Source: Akebia trifoliata
Lineage: Eukaryota > Streptophyta > Magnoliopsida > Ranunculales > Lardizabalaceae
Direction of reading: 5' to 3'
Length of the DNA stretch: 64,000 nt
Assembly (NCBI GenBank): GCA_017979445.1
Contig: CM030718.1
Location: 19,959,021-20,023,020 of the forward strand
The position numbers and the translations under genes are program-made. Of the stretch, positions 1-10,330 are shown piece by piece (the stretch's first letter is position 1; each line of letters begins with the position of its first letter). The notes beneath the pieces were generated by a model. The model had not been told where the DNA came from, did no database searches, and saw only the letters and a list, made by a program, of their open reading frames with translations.

Positions 1-1485
1 TCAAAACAACCTTAGAGCCTCCGTTACGCTTAGGAAAACCCATTCGAACACATAAAATAACAAATCGAAACCAAATAAATCATTTCGCCAATTTTAACAG
101 AATTTGACAAAATTACGAAAATGCCCCTCATAAAGTTCACAACCATTTCACACAAAAAATTTTCATAAATGACACAAACCAACATTCTCATTGAATTCCT
201 TACGAAAAACTGATTCTAAAACATCCTGGAACATTAAAAACTGACTTAAAACGTGAAAAGTCCTCTCTGGGGGCAAAACGGTAATTTCACAATTTTCATA
301 ATTAAAATATTCGAAATTAATAAATAAAACATTAAATAATTAAATTTAAACATTAATAAAATTAATTTAAAAATTTGAACCTAAAAAATCGATTAATCGG
401 GCTCTCAGGCAAAATCGTTGAGGGTTCGTGGGATATTTCTTTAAGGACCCCTCCATTTGGGGGTCCAAAGAATTAAAGAAATAATGGAAGAGGGTTCTCC
501 AAAAATAAAAATAAATCAAGCAAGACTGAAGTCAAGGTATTAAAGTCAATCAAGTGAAACTGAAGTCAAAATTAAAGTTAATTAAGCAAGACTAAAGTCA
601 AGATATTGAAAGTCAATCAATTAAGACTAAAGTCAAAACATTAAAAGTCAATCAAATAAGACCAAAAGTCATAATAGAGATCTAATTAAATAATAACTCT
701 ATCTAATAGAGTTCTAACTTAAAAATAATTCTACCTAAAACAATTTGAATTAAAACACAATTCTACCTAAAACAATTCTAATTAAAACACAATTCTACCT
801 AAAACAATTTTAATTAAAACACAACTCTAATTGAAAGATCTCTAATTAAACACTAACTCTATCCAAATCAACCCTAAAAAACATCTATAAATAGAGGTGC
901 TCACACCCTATTTTCGTATCAAATCATAAACCCTAGGAGAAGTAGGTCTAGAAGCTCCCCTAGCCCCCCATAAACCCTAGTTTTGGAGCCCCAACTCCTT
1001 AGCTAACATCCCTCCTTCAATTTTAGTCTAGAAAACACCCAAAAGCCTTCTAAAAACATCCCCAAATCCGCAACGAACTTGAAGAGTTCAGATTCAAAAA
1101 ACAAGGAGATACCTTACCTCGGAGATCCGAAGTCAAATCCGGAAGCAGAACGTAGCAAGGGAGCACGGTACAAGGAGCTCTTTTGTCAGATCTGAGGGAG
1201 TAAAGTCCTTGCATCGGAAAGGTATTATTTTTTTATTTTCTATTTTTATCTAGGTTTTAGCAATGTAATCTACTTGGGAATTTAGTAGAGACCGGCTTTG
1301 GCCGGGCGGGATTGGTGCCTAACACCTTCCAATCCCGTAACATGATCCCCGAATTCAGTTTTCTTGGTTTTAGATTAGTTTTTATCCGTTTAGAGTCATT
1401 GTTCGGTTCCTAGACCTTAACAACTAGGTGGCGACTCCCAAACCTCAAGGGTCAAAAGCGGATCCGCGGATCGAGGGCGCTTTCA
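1..1485 (+). repeat. 5' LTR of element A (left end cut by window)
   Basis: Matches 11058-12551 almost base for base and ends GCGCTTTCA directly before the primer site. It contains an A-rich tract (about 300-870), a TATA box, and a U5-like segment with the phrase GGTGCCTAACACCTTCC shared by other LTRs in the window. Relative to the 3' LTR it lacks 9 bp (CACCCCGCG), a loss between short CGCG direct repeats near 1467. Confidence 0.93.
886..893 (+). promoter_or_regulatory. LTR TATA box (TATAAATA)
   Basis: TATAAATA followed by a C-rich stretch with several CCCTAG motifs. The same site is in the 3' LTR at 11943-11950. It probably sets the start of the element transcript. Confidence 0.6.
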
Positions 1486-1486
1486 G

Positions 1487-1504
1487 TGGCGACTCCACTG
1501 GGGA
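1487..1504 (+). other. Primer binding site, tRNA-Arg type
   Basis: TGGCGACTCCACTGGGGA starts one base after the 5' LTR end. It would pair with a tRNA ending in GGAGTCGCCA, as expected for plant tRNA-Arg, the primer reported for Ogre elements. Element C has nearly the same site at 58379. Confidence 0.75.
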
Positions 1505-2855
1505 CTATTGAGGATCAGACTTGAAAAACCTCAAGTATGGGAAGCATTGCCAGTGGGACCTAGTTTTGATTTTGCTTTATTTTTAGTTATGTATTTATTA
1601 TTATTTTTACCATTCTTTTGGCTCTATGGTTGATCATTGATTGGGATGTTGAATATTTTTGTTGGACACACCTTTGGTACGGTTCAATTTGAGGTCATTC
1701 ATAATGACCCTAGATAATGCAAGATATCGAAAGATAATGACATGGGGAATGACCCATTTATATTATTTGGATTATTGGGTCTGTATTATCTTTTATTAAC
1801 ATCATTCAATTTGATTTTGAATGCCGTGATTCGGCATATGATTTCCTATGGTTCAACCAAGGATTATTCGAAAAGACCCCAAATAATATGAGATTTCAAC
1901 ATGGTTTTATTAAGGAAGGGGTAGTGATTATTGGGGCATATATTTTATTACGTGTGTAGATTATTTTGATTTATTTTTATTTTTATTTTTTAGGTATGAT
2001 TGATATGTGATTTGATAATTTAAAAAAACAAAAAAACAAAAAAAAAAAAAAAAAAAAGTTTGGGTTCTGTTAACAGCAAAGCTTAGTTGGGGGCAAGAAT
2101 AAAAGTTTTTTTATTAGTTTTTTTTAATTTTCTTCACGCCTCGTTAACAGCAGCAACGTGCTGATGTAATTGGTGTGTCATGAATAAAATGCTATTTGTT
2201 CTCCCCCCACATTATCTTCTTAAAAGGCTATGCACCTGGTTTCAGTGTTTTATCTCGATAGAGACTAAACCGGTCTTCTCTGTTGATCAAACCAAATCAG
2301 TCCGTTTGATTTGAAAATCCACAAAAAATCGCTGATTTCTTTCGATTTAGAGTGGAAATCTATTAGCTCTTCTTGAAACTGATTAGAGTCCAAATGATTT
2401 AATCAAGAGAAAAATCAATCTTTCTCTCGTTGTCGAAGAAAGAGTTCTAGGTTGCTGTTTTGATTGGCGTTGGACTCATGATTCAGCGTAAAAGAATAGG
2501 ATCTCAATCTTTTTTTTTCTTGAAAAAATAAGAGAACACAAGATTTATGGATTTTCCATTGAAAATCTGATTTGTAAGTTTCGAATCTGAACCAAGAACG
2601 TTGCTGTGTTTTGATCAAACATGGAAATTTTGTAATCGGTAATAGAGGTGAACGAAAACCGTGGCCAATGGATTGGGTTCCATGAATGCTTCTACGTCAA
2701 TATCAAGCTCTAACAGAGCGTTAATGGTAGCTGTTTTTTTGTCTACGTGGAAAGGAGGCAGCAGAGAGACATTTTCGTTTCTGTTCACCTGTGTGGAAGA
2801 GAGGTAGCAAAGAGAGATATCTCTCTTTCTCTCTCTCTATCTCTCCTTCATCTCT

Positions 2856-2893
<38 letters not shown>

Positions 2894-4137
2894 TCTCAAT
2901 GTCTCACATTGTTCAAACCAGAATCCTTAACTCTAAAGAATGTGAGGCCTTCTCCTGCTTGTTTTCAAAATTTAGTTTAGAAGACATCTTTTAAGGTGGG
3001 TGTTTACTCACCAGATTAGCGGGATCCTGTTTTTGCAACAAGAGAAAAAAAAAGAGTGAAAAAAAAGGGAGAATCACCCAACCAATGATCTAATTGTAAA
3101 TGTTTCAAATTTGCTGGACACCAATGCACATTGTCGCTGCATCCGCTTTGGAGAATGGGTTTTCCAAATCAACGAGGTTTTCAAAAACCCATGTTGTTGT
3201 CATCCACTACTATAGCATTGATTTGATTGCTGCACCAAGCTTCTGTTATGGTATGATCATCTACTTAGATGTTGGTAAATAGGAGAATTCCAAACAAAAA
3301 AAATTAAAGCTTGCCTCCATTTATACCTTATTATTTTTTTTTTTTGGTGTTGCAAAGAGCAAGCAAGAAGAGGTTTTAAGCACATCACTCAAAAGTCTGA
3401 ATTTCAATTGTGAAATTTGGACTAAATCAGTTGCCTTTATAGACTTGTCTCTAAAAAAAAAAAGGAAAAAGGATTTGTGGTGTTGCTGCCAGCAACATAT
3501 ATATATATAAAAAAAGGAATTTTCTTTGCAAGTTAGGCAAGTCCTTTATTGTGATTTTTATTCTAAAAGTCTATAGAGTTTTGTTACACAGACAAATCAT
3601 GGTGAGGGACCCGCATTTTTTTTAAAAAGGGATCAAATTGGCCTTGTCCACATGTAAAATGGGTGATTTTTTAGTATTTAAGATGTTCAACCTCAAAATT
3701 TGTTGAAGTCAAAGGGTAAGGTTATCCTCACAAAGTTAGTGAGATTTTAAATCTTGCTAACATCTTTGACCTCACCACGTGGCAATATAAAAAGGAAAGA
3801 GAATTCATAACTCCTTATCTTATAATTAGCAATCTAATCTCAATTCGATATTCATTTAAAATTTGAATTTGTTTGAGATCACCCAAAATAACCCTTTGAT
3901 TGGACCATATAAAAAAAATTCATTTGATTTGAAAAAAAAATTTGTGTGCTTGTTTCGATATTGGATTGGATCTGATTAATTATTCCATGTCATATTCATT
4001 GATTGGTTTGCCATAATCGTAGTTGATATATATTTCTGATGTGTCTACTTTGATCTATATTATGAATTTTGAATGATTTGATTAAGATTTCATGTGGTAT
4101 CAATGTGTGATGTTATGATCAGGTCCATTGGTCCATT
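1505..4137 (+). other. Leader of element A, including a segment absent from element C
   Basis: No gene is supported. Between the primer site and the first leader sequence shared with element C this stretch holds about 2.3 kb (roughly 1700-4080) with no counterpart in C. It contains an A-run at 2028-2057, a CT microsatellite, short A-rich tracts and only short unsupported ORFs. It may be a captured or inserted sequence; its ends could not be placed. Confidence 0.5.
2819..2900 (+). repeat. CT/TC microsatellite
   Basis: Almost pure CTCTCT with a few A-containing interruptions. It generates serine/leucine-rich frames that are not genes. Confidence 0.9.
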
Positions 4138-4930
4138 TATTTGAAAAGGCCCCGGGCACACCCCACCCTGTTTTGCACACACCACATGCACGTTTACTGT
4201 TTTGAGCACTTACACGTCCCATTTAGCCAACGTGGCACTAGTGCGTGGCCCGGTCTCTTCGGAGATGCGACGTCATTCATGAAACCCACAACTCCAGTCA
4301 CGTACCTTAGGGTATATCGAACTGGGGCATCAGTACCGTCTGATCAGGTGATTCTGAGAGACATATTGATGCACCCATGCTGGGGTGACCTGAGCCTTTG
4401 TCCTATTGTAAGCCACACAGTCACATGTCCCGATTGCCAACGTAGTACTAGTACGTGGTCGGTCCCCTCGTGGGATGCCAAACCATTTATGAAAGCTACA
4501 ACTCTTGACTCGTACCCGTAGGTATAAAAGGTAATCTAAGTATATCAATTGCATTTCTTGGTCAAAACCGGTGCCTAAGCAAGATCTTGCCCCGCTGTAC
4601 CCTACTGTACGAGGGGGATAGACTACGTCTATTCTAGACGAGAGGTATTTAAGTGGGCCTTTGCTCAGCATTGTGCGCCACCTCTCAACTGGAGATCAAA
4701 CTGGCTGTTTTTGGCTTCAGAGAAGTGAATTGAGGTTTTAGATTATCACCTATACGGTATATCAAACCAAGTCACCACGTATCGAAAGGTATATAGGTGT
4801 GCTTGGGCAAGGGTGGCTAGATAAAAATGCATTGCACGTAGTAAACCTAGAGTCTAGAAGCCTTCCTATAGGTCACGACCCGAATTGACTATGGGTGTTC
4901 CTGGGTTGCTTTATTCAATCTAACCAACAG
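4138..4930 (+). other. Conserved leader segment of element A
   Basis: Shares a colinear series of blocks with element C (58600-58984): the GGGCACAC block, a GGGTATATC phrase, the CACGAC-CGAAT phrase and the GGGTTG stretch just before a GT splice-donor-like site. No frame is open in both elements, so it is probably untranslated leader that may carry packaging or regulatory signals. Confidence 0.5.
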
Positions 4931-5349
4931 GTAGGTGGGCGGACCGATCCAGAATAATCAAACAAAACCCGCAATATCGGTCCTACCCAATCGATGAAAT
5001 GTACTGATTAATTTGAACCACTTAAACCAGTTGACCCAATGGACAAGTTGATCAAACTGATCAATACCAAATCAGTTGGACTAATTGGTTTCACTTTTAA
5101 AGATCCAGACCACTTTATCTAGAAAGATTCGATCTTAAGATCAAATTAATTTATCTGATCAAAGGTTCAATCCCAATCAGGGGTAGTCCCGCATCTAACC
5201 TTTCTCACTTTCTTGGTTACTATAGACTTATGGTGCATTTGGATTCGATTTTCCGTCAGACTTGGGCTATTTTATGTCAAAACTTTAATCATGTGGTTAA
5301 GAGTCAAACCTTTAGAGTCAATGGTTAACCTTGGTTTACTTCCAATCAG
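4931..5349 (+). other. Candidate leader intron before gag
   Basis: Begins with donor-like CAG|GTAGGT (4928-4936) and ends with acceptor-like CCAATCAG (5342-5349). Element C has AAG|GTAAGA at the matching place and TTTTAG before its gag. Similarity between the two gags starts right after these AGs and fades upstream. The exon frame before the donor has stops and no in-frame ATG, so an intron would lie in the 5' untranslated region. Not proven. Confidence 0.4.
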
Positions 5350-6882
5350 GTGATAATTGGTCCTAAACGTTCTAAACCTCCATCTGTACCACTTTGGGTA
5401 CGTGAAAAGAGTCGTCTTTCTAGAGTACCATTGCCAAGTAGTCAGTCTTTGCCACAAGAAGAAACGAGTACCATGGATGAAGCTGCGCTCCGTCAGATTT
5501 TAGAATCTTTTCAAGCCCAGATTATTGCCTCTGTCCAAACACAAATTGAATCCCTGAAAATTGAAAAGGGAAAAGATAAAGCTATAGAACCTCAGGATGT
5601 GTTTGACCTCGTTGAAAACCAAAAAGATGATCAGTTACACGTTGACCCTGTCCTAGCTCATCGAATAACTCAAGTTGAAACTGCTTTGAAGAACATCAAA
5701 GACCCTGATGATCTTACTCTTGGGTTAGGGTCAATGACCTTGTTTCCCACGGTCCGTCTACCAGAAAAGTTCACAATGCCAGATATGGAGAAGTTTGACG
5801 GTATTGGATGCCCTAGGACTCACTTAAAAGTATATGTCGGCATAATGCAATCTCAGGGTCTAAATGAAGAACAGATGGCTCAACTTTTTCAAAGAACCCT
5901 GACAGGTCCTGCACTACGCTGGTTAATGTCATTGGACTCATCTCGGGTAAGAACATGGCATGAATTGATGAAAGAGTTTATTGATCGATATTCATTCAAC
6001 ACGGATATTGAACTCACAAGAAGAGATTTAGAAACTACTAAACAAAGACCTGGGGAAACTTTCACTGAGTTCATTGCTCGATGGAGAGCTAAAGCCGCTC
6101 AACTGTGGGACCGACCTCAAGAGAAGGAACAAGTTAAGATTATCCTTAGGAATCTCACTCCAAATTATGCCAAGTACTTGATGCCTCCGTACCTTCCTAC
6201 TTTTCAATCCCTCATTGAGGCTGGAAATCAAGTTGAGGATGCCTACTCTTCGGGACTTTTTGGTAACTCGTCTGAGTTAAAACCCAAACATTTCAAGCCT
6301 AATGTCAATTCCTTACAAGTGGCCAACACCTCCTTCGCACTATCTCCTCAAGCTACTCAACCTCCACAAACTAAGCCTAGGAGACAGTTTACCAATCTTG
6401 GAATGTCCCTTAGTGTTGCTTATCAAAAATTGATGAAAAGGGGATTGTTGACGCCTTTACAACCTAAGCATTTGCCTAATCCTCTTCCTTCAAACATGGA
6501 TAATGGGCAATTCTGTGAATTCCATCAGATGCCTGGTCATGTTCTTGACAGGTGTATTACTCTCCGACATGCTATCCAAGACCTTATTGAGCAAGGAAAA
6601 GTCACCATACCCACTCCTACTACTCCCAATGTTAAGACTAACCCTTTGCCTACTTTTCAAAATCAACCCCCTCCTACTCTGAACCTAATATCCATATCCA
6701 AACCCGAATCAATTGATCCAGTTTCCTTCATTCACCAAATGGGTCTTAACAGTGCATTTGCTCCATGCCAGAATGAGCACAACTACCCTAAGGCAGCGAC
6801 AGAACTGAAGAACAGGGAAATTATTGAAGCAACGGATTGTCGCGCATATGACAGAGGCTTGAATCAAAATATGAAGAGATAG
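5350..6882 (+). CDS. gag: Gag polyprotein of element A (Ty3/gypsy, Tat/Ogre lineage)
   Basis: Forms the virus-like particle that packages element RNA. The frame is open for 510 codons from the GTG at 5350; the first ATG is codon 42 at 5473, in a good context (ACCATGG), and is the likelier start. Codons 1-41 still resemble element C, so upstream coding is possible. A plant retrotransposon gag domain spans about residues 145-305, with the typical LRWL and YLPTF segments. A zinc-knuckle-like motif follows, with C389, H392, H397 and C402, that is C-x2-H-x4-H-x4-C instead of CCHC, a form common in Tat gags. No protease follows in frame. The frame is intact, so this element could supply gag and borrow enzymes from a full-length relative. 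Confidence 0.88.
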   Translation: MIIGPKRSKPPSVPLWVREKSRLSRVPLPSSQSLPQEETSTMDEAALRQILESFQAQIIASVQTQIESLKIEKGKDKAIEPQDVFDLVENQKDDQLHVDPVLAHRITQVETALKNIKDPDDLTLGLGSMTLFPTVRLPEKFTMPDMEKFDGIGCPRTHLKVYVGIMQSQGLNEEQMAQLFQRTLTGPALRWLMSLDSSRVRTWHELMKEFIDRYSFNTDIELTRRDLETTKQRPGETFTEFIARWRAKAAQLWDRPQEKEQVKIILRNLTPNYAKYLMPPYLPTFQSLIEAGNQVEDAYSSGLFGNSSELKPKHFKPNVNSLQVANTSFALSPQATQPPQTKPRRQFTNLGMSLSVAYQKLMKRGLLTPLQPKHLPNPLPSNMDNGQFCEFHQMPGHVLDRCITLRHAIQDLIEQGKVTIPTPTTPNVKTNPLPTFQNQPPPTLNLISISKPESIDPVSFIHQMGLNSAFAPCQNEHNYPKAATELKNREIIEATDCRAYDRGLNQNMKR

Positions 6883-7179
6883 TAAAAGCAGGCAAGTTCA
6901 AGTCATCCATCGAAGATAACCGAAGTGGCATAGACTCTAGATTTGTGTCCCTCTATTCATAATGATGTCATCTTTAAAGTTTTCTTAGTTTTTTTTAGCT
7001 TCAATTGCGTCAGTCTTTGAATTCAGTTAGCCATCTTTATTTTTGGGTTTTAGTAAAGTTTGTCAGTTTGTGTTCTTTTTTATTCTAATAAAGAAGCTTT
7101 TGATTATCATGTGTGCAATAATGATGTGAACATAAAATCTAACATGAGAAATGACTTAAAGCTCACTAATCAAATTTGA

Positions 7180-7310
7180 TAAATATTGGAATTAAAGAGT
7201 ACACTCAAGAAGTGCAAATTGGTGATACATTGTCCTCAGGAGAACATGAGAGCATAGTAAACTTACTTGAGAAATTCAACAATATTTCTTGCATGGTCTC
7301 ATAGATGGAT
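7180..7310 (+). pseudogene. Remnant of the protease-RT linker of pol
   Basis: Reads as fragments ending in GEHESIVNLLEKFNNI, the helix normally followed by an F-A-W-S motif just before the RT domain in plant gypsy pol. The frame shifts and then stops. Everything downstream in pol is missing. Element C keeps the corresponding segment at about 61880-62010. The stretches on either side (6883-7180 and 7311-7770) show no gene. Confidence 0.5.
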
Positions 7311-7773
7311 CGCATAAAAATATAGATCAAGACATATAGTCAAGGGTGAACTTCAAAGTCGAAGATTATTGGTCAAAAATGATATAGCTGAAGGCATCGA
7401 CAAAGACACTAAGACTTACAAGTGGATCTACCAGGTTTCTCACTCAAAAGAGGAGAATTTTCATTCATAAGAGAATAAAAGAGTTTCTCGAAATTTTAGA
7501 GTTAGAAAACTCAATCATACTCGATTTCACAAAAGAAGACTGAAGAATATTCATTCTCAAAAGAAGACCTTGCTCGACAGAGCAATTCAGATATCGAATT
7601 CCTGAAACTTTGACCAAGTCAAGCAGCATTCACCAAAGGAGGCCTCCTTTGGTCGAATCATTTTCCTATCTTACCCCAAAAAAGAAAAAAAAAACCTTCT
7701 TTAGCCCCTCGCAGCCTTTTAAAAGAAAAATAAAAGCAGTAGCCTCTTCTTTTTAAACCATACCGACCAACCT

Positions 7774-7876
7774 TGAGAGGGAATCTTAGTATGAACTACG
7801 TTTTGACCTGATCCCAAAAGGAAAAAAAATATTTGGGGTACGTAGGCAACCTGAGAAGTTACTTCAGGCCCGGTCA
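7774..7876 (+). other. Conserved noncoding block shared by elements A and C
   Basis: Contains GAACTACGTTTTG, CTGATCCCAAAA and then GTAGGCAACCTGAGAAGTTA running into CTTCAGGCCCG. Element C at 62720-62818 is almost identical, although the DNA around it has diverged. CCTG-AG-AAG, TTA and CTT-CAGG can form a short bulged hairpin. Neither element shows a matching open frame, which suggests a nucleic-acid signal. Confidence 0.6.
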
Positions 7877-7952
7877 TTAAAAGAAAAATGTATTCTCTTA
7901 AGGAAAGTGTCATCCAAAAAAAAATCTACTATTGAAATGTTCAAAAGAAAAG

Positions 7953-8090
7953 AATGCCAAACTAAGGGCATTAGAAAAAGAATCAAAAGAATTGATAAAA
8001 AGAAAAGAATGCCAAACTAGGGGCATTTAGAAAAAAATCAAAATAATTGATAGAAAAGAGAGAATATCAAACTAGGGGCATTTTGGGAAG
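7953..8090 (+). repeat. Three polypurine-tract-like hairpin motifs
   Basis: Three spaced copies of the theme AATGCC-AAACTAGG-GGCATT, at about 7953-7971, 8008-8027 and 8065-8084. In the first two the arms pair; the third has lost part of the left arm. The same theme, TGCC-AAAGAG-GGGCA, is the real polypurine tract next to the 3' LTR at 10763-10780. A further copy without the left arm is near 8892. Confidence 0.65.
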
Positions 8091-8232
8091 TTGAGCCTTA
8101 TATCTTTTCTTTCTAAACCATATCCTAAGCCCACCTATTAAGTCCTCCTGAAGGCTAATTGACTCGGTTAAGGTGCAGGGAACTGAGAAGTTATCGAGTT
8201 GGTTATACAAGATCATCAAGAAAAAAAGAGAA

Positions 8233-8409
8233 GCCCGCTAAGTCAAAAACCTGAAAAGGCGGCTTAGGCAAAATTTAGGGCATAACCATAAAAAAGAAAG
8301 CCTGCTAGGTTGAAAACCTGAAAAGGCGACCTAGGCAAAAATCAAGGTATCATCAGAAAAAGAAAAAACAAAGCCCGCTAGATTGAAAACCTGAAGAGGC
8401 GATCTAGGC
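8233..8409 (+). repeat. Array of three covarying hairpins with GNRA-like loops
   Basis: Three 37-nt units at 8233-8269, 8300-8336 and 8373-8409. Each has an outer stem opened by CTAAGTC, CTAGGTTG or CTAGATTG and closed by GGCTTAG, CGACCTAG or CGATCTAG, so stem changes are compensated. Inside is an inner hairpin CCT-GAAA-AGG (GAAG loop in unit 3). Unit spacings of 67 and 73 nt are not multiples of three, arguing against coding. Element C has related units at 63116-63346. Confidence 0.7.
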
Positions 8410-9059
8410 AAAAATTAGGGCATCATCAAATGGGAGGAAAGGTCCCGTCAAGAAGAAAAATTCAGAAGGAAGCTTGTGCAGAAACTGCAGAACCATTCAA
8501 GCCACGATATTTGTCTTTTAGCCAAGAGCTCACATCCAACAAAGATAATATTGAAGTCGAAAAAAATCAGAAGTCATCTTGAACATTGTAGGATCTTCAA
8601 AAGTATGTTTACTTGTTCAAGTGTTCGCTAATGGAAGATGTAGAATCATCAACCACTTTGAAGAGGAAGATCTTTTATTCTAATATTTATCAAGATTTTT
8701 TAAGTCCAGCTCAAGCATTTTTCAAAAGAAATTCGAAAGAAAATGATCAATTCTTTATTGCACATATGATAATCTTAAGAGTCTTAAATTTAAGAGAATG
8801 TCAGTTCTTCTATCTATCATACATCAGAGTCCATATTTTGTCAAGCGTAATCCATTCCATCAGTCTCGTAGTCAAGTCCCAATTAAAGCCAACCTTGAAA
8901 CTAGGGGCATTTTTGAAGGTCATTTAATTCCAAAGTTTTTGTTTTTAATCACATGATAAAAAGAAAATCATACAAAAGCTTAAAAGTCCGGCGAAACCCA
9001 ATGATAATTACGAATCCAGATGCATGATAAGCCAATAAAGGCCTGATCTTTCAAACTTT
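8410..9059 (+). other. 3' region of element A without a gene
   Basis: AT-rich untranslated sequence. The longest frame, 8613-8927, has no family resemblance and no counterpart in element C. One polypurine-like motif (AAACTAGGGGCATT) lies near 8892. Confidence 0.5.
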
Positions 9060-10330
9060 GAGTTCGATTTTGAATCATATAATCAATTAATAGGATTGTT
9101 TAAGTTCCTATAAATCTAAGTCTGAGAAACGTGGCTTAGTAAGTTCGAGTCCGAGAAACGAGACTCCAACTTTTTGAATCATAGAATGAATAGGCTTTTT
9201 GAAGTGCCTATAAACCTAAGTTCGAGTCCGAAAAACGAGACTCCAACTTGTTGAATCATAGAATGAATAGGCTTTTTGAAGTGCCTATAAACCTAAGTTC
9301 GAGTCCGAGAAACGAGACTCCAACTTGTTGAATCATAGAATGAATAGGGTTTTTGAAGTGCCTACAAACCTAAGTTCGAGTCCGAGAAACGAGACTCCAA
9401 CTTGTTGAATCATAGAATGAATAGGCTTTTTGAAGTGCCTACAAACCTAAGTTCGAGTCCGAGAAACGAGACTCCAACTTGTTGAATCATAGAATGAATA
9501 GGCTTTTTGAAGTGCCTACAAACCTAAGTTCGAGTCCGAGAAACGAGACTCCAACTTGTTGAATCATAAAATGAATAGGCTTTTTGAAGTGCCTACAAAC
9601 CTAAGTTCGAGTCCGAGAAACGAGACTCCAACTTTTTGAATCATAGAATGAATAGGCTTTTTGAAGTGCCTACAAACCTAAGTTCGAGTCCGAGAAACGA
9701 GACTCCAACTTTTTGAATCATAGAATGAATAGGCTTTTTGAAGTGCCTACAAACCTAAGTTCGAGTCCGAGAAACGAGACTCCAACTTGTTGAATCATAG
9801 AATGAATAGGCTTTTTGAAGTGCCTACAAACCTAAGTTCGAGTCCGAGAAACGAGACTCCAACTTTTTGAATCATAGAATGAATAGGCTTTTTGAAGTGC
9901 CTACAAACCTAAGTTCGAGTCCGAGAAACGAGACTCCAATTTTTGAATCATAGAATGAATAGGCTTTTTGAAGTGCCTACAAACCTAAGTTCGAGTCCGA
10001 GAAACGAGACTCCAACTTTTTGAATAATATATAGGCTTTTTGAAGTGCCTATAAACCTAAGTTCGAGTCCGAGAAATGAGACTCCAACGTTTTGAATCAT
10101 AGGCTTTTTAAAGTGCCTATTAACCTTAGTTCGAGTCCGAGAAACGAGACTTCAATTTTAATAGGATTGTTTAAGTTCCTGTAAACCTTAGCCAGAGTCC
10201 GAGAAACGAGACTCCAGCTTTGTTTGAAATCATATTGAATTAATAGGATTGTTTAAGTTCCTTAGCCTAAGAAGCTTGGCTACAATAGGCTCCAGTCCGA
10301 TAAATGAGACTCAAACTTTTTCAAACTCTA
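9060..10330 (+). repeat. 77-bp tandem repeat array in the 3' region of element A
   Basis: Regular units start at 9141, 9218, 9295 and so on every 77 bp to about 10060, roughly 12 close copies, with diverged edge copies back to about 9060 and on to about 10330. Each unit has two inverted repeats: GAGTCCG-AGAAA-CGAGACTC, with one bulged A, and ATAGGC-N10-GCCTAT. Edge copies read ATAGGA-N10-TCCTAT, a paired change. Tandem arrays before the 3' LTR are typical of Ogre elements and can seed satellite DNA. Confidence 0.92.

Noticed and set aside
2747..2994. Leu/Ser-rich small proteins
   Set aside because: Direct translation of a CT microsatellite.
4141..4671. Cys/His-containing frames in the leader of element A
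   Set aside because: Overlap conserved leader blocks, but the frames are not open in element C.
9060..10330. CRISPR-like array
   Set aside because: Plant DNA; units are contiguous 77-bp repeats with no unique spacers.
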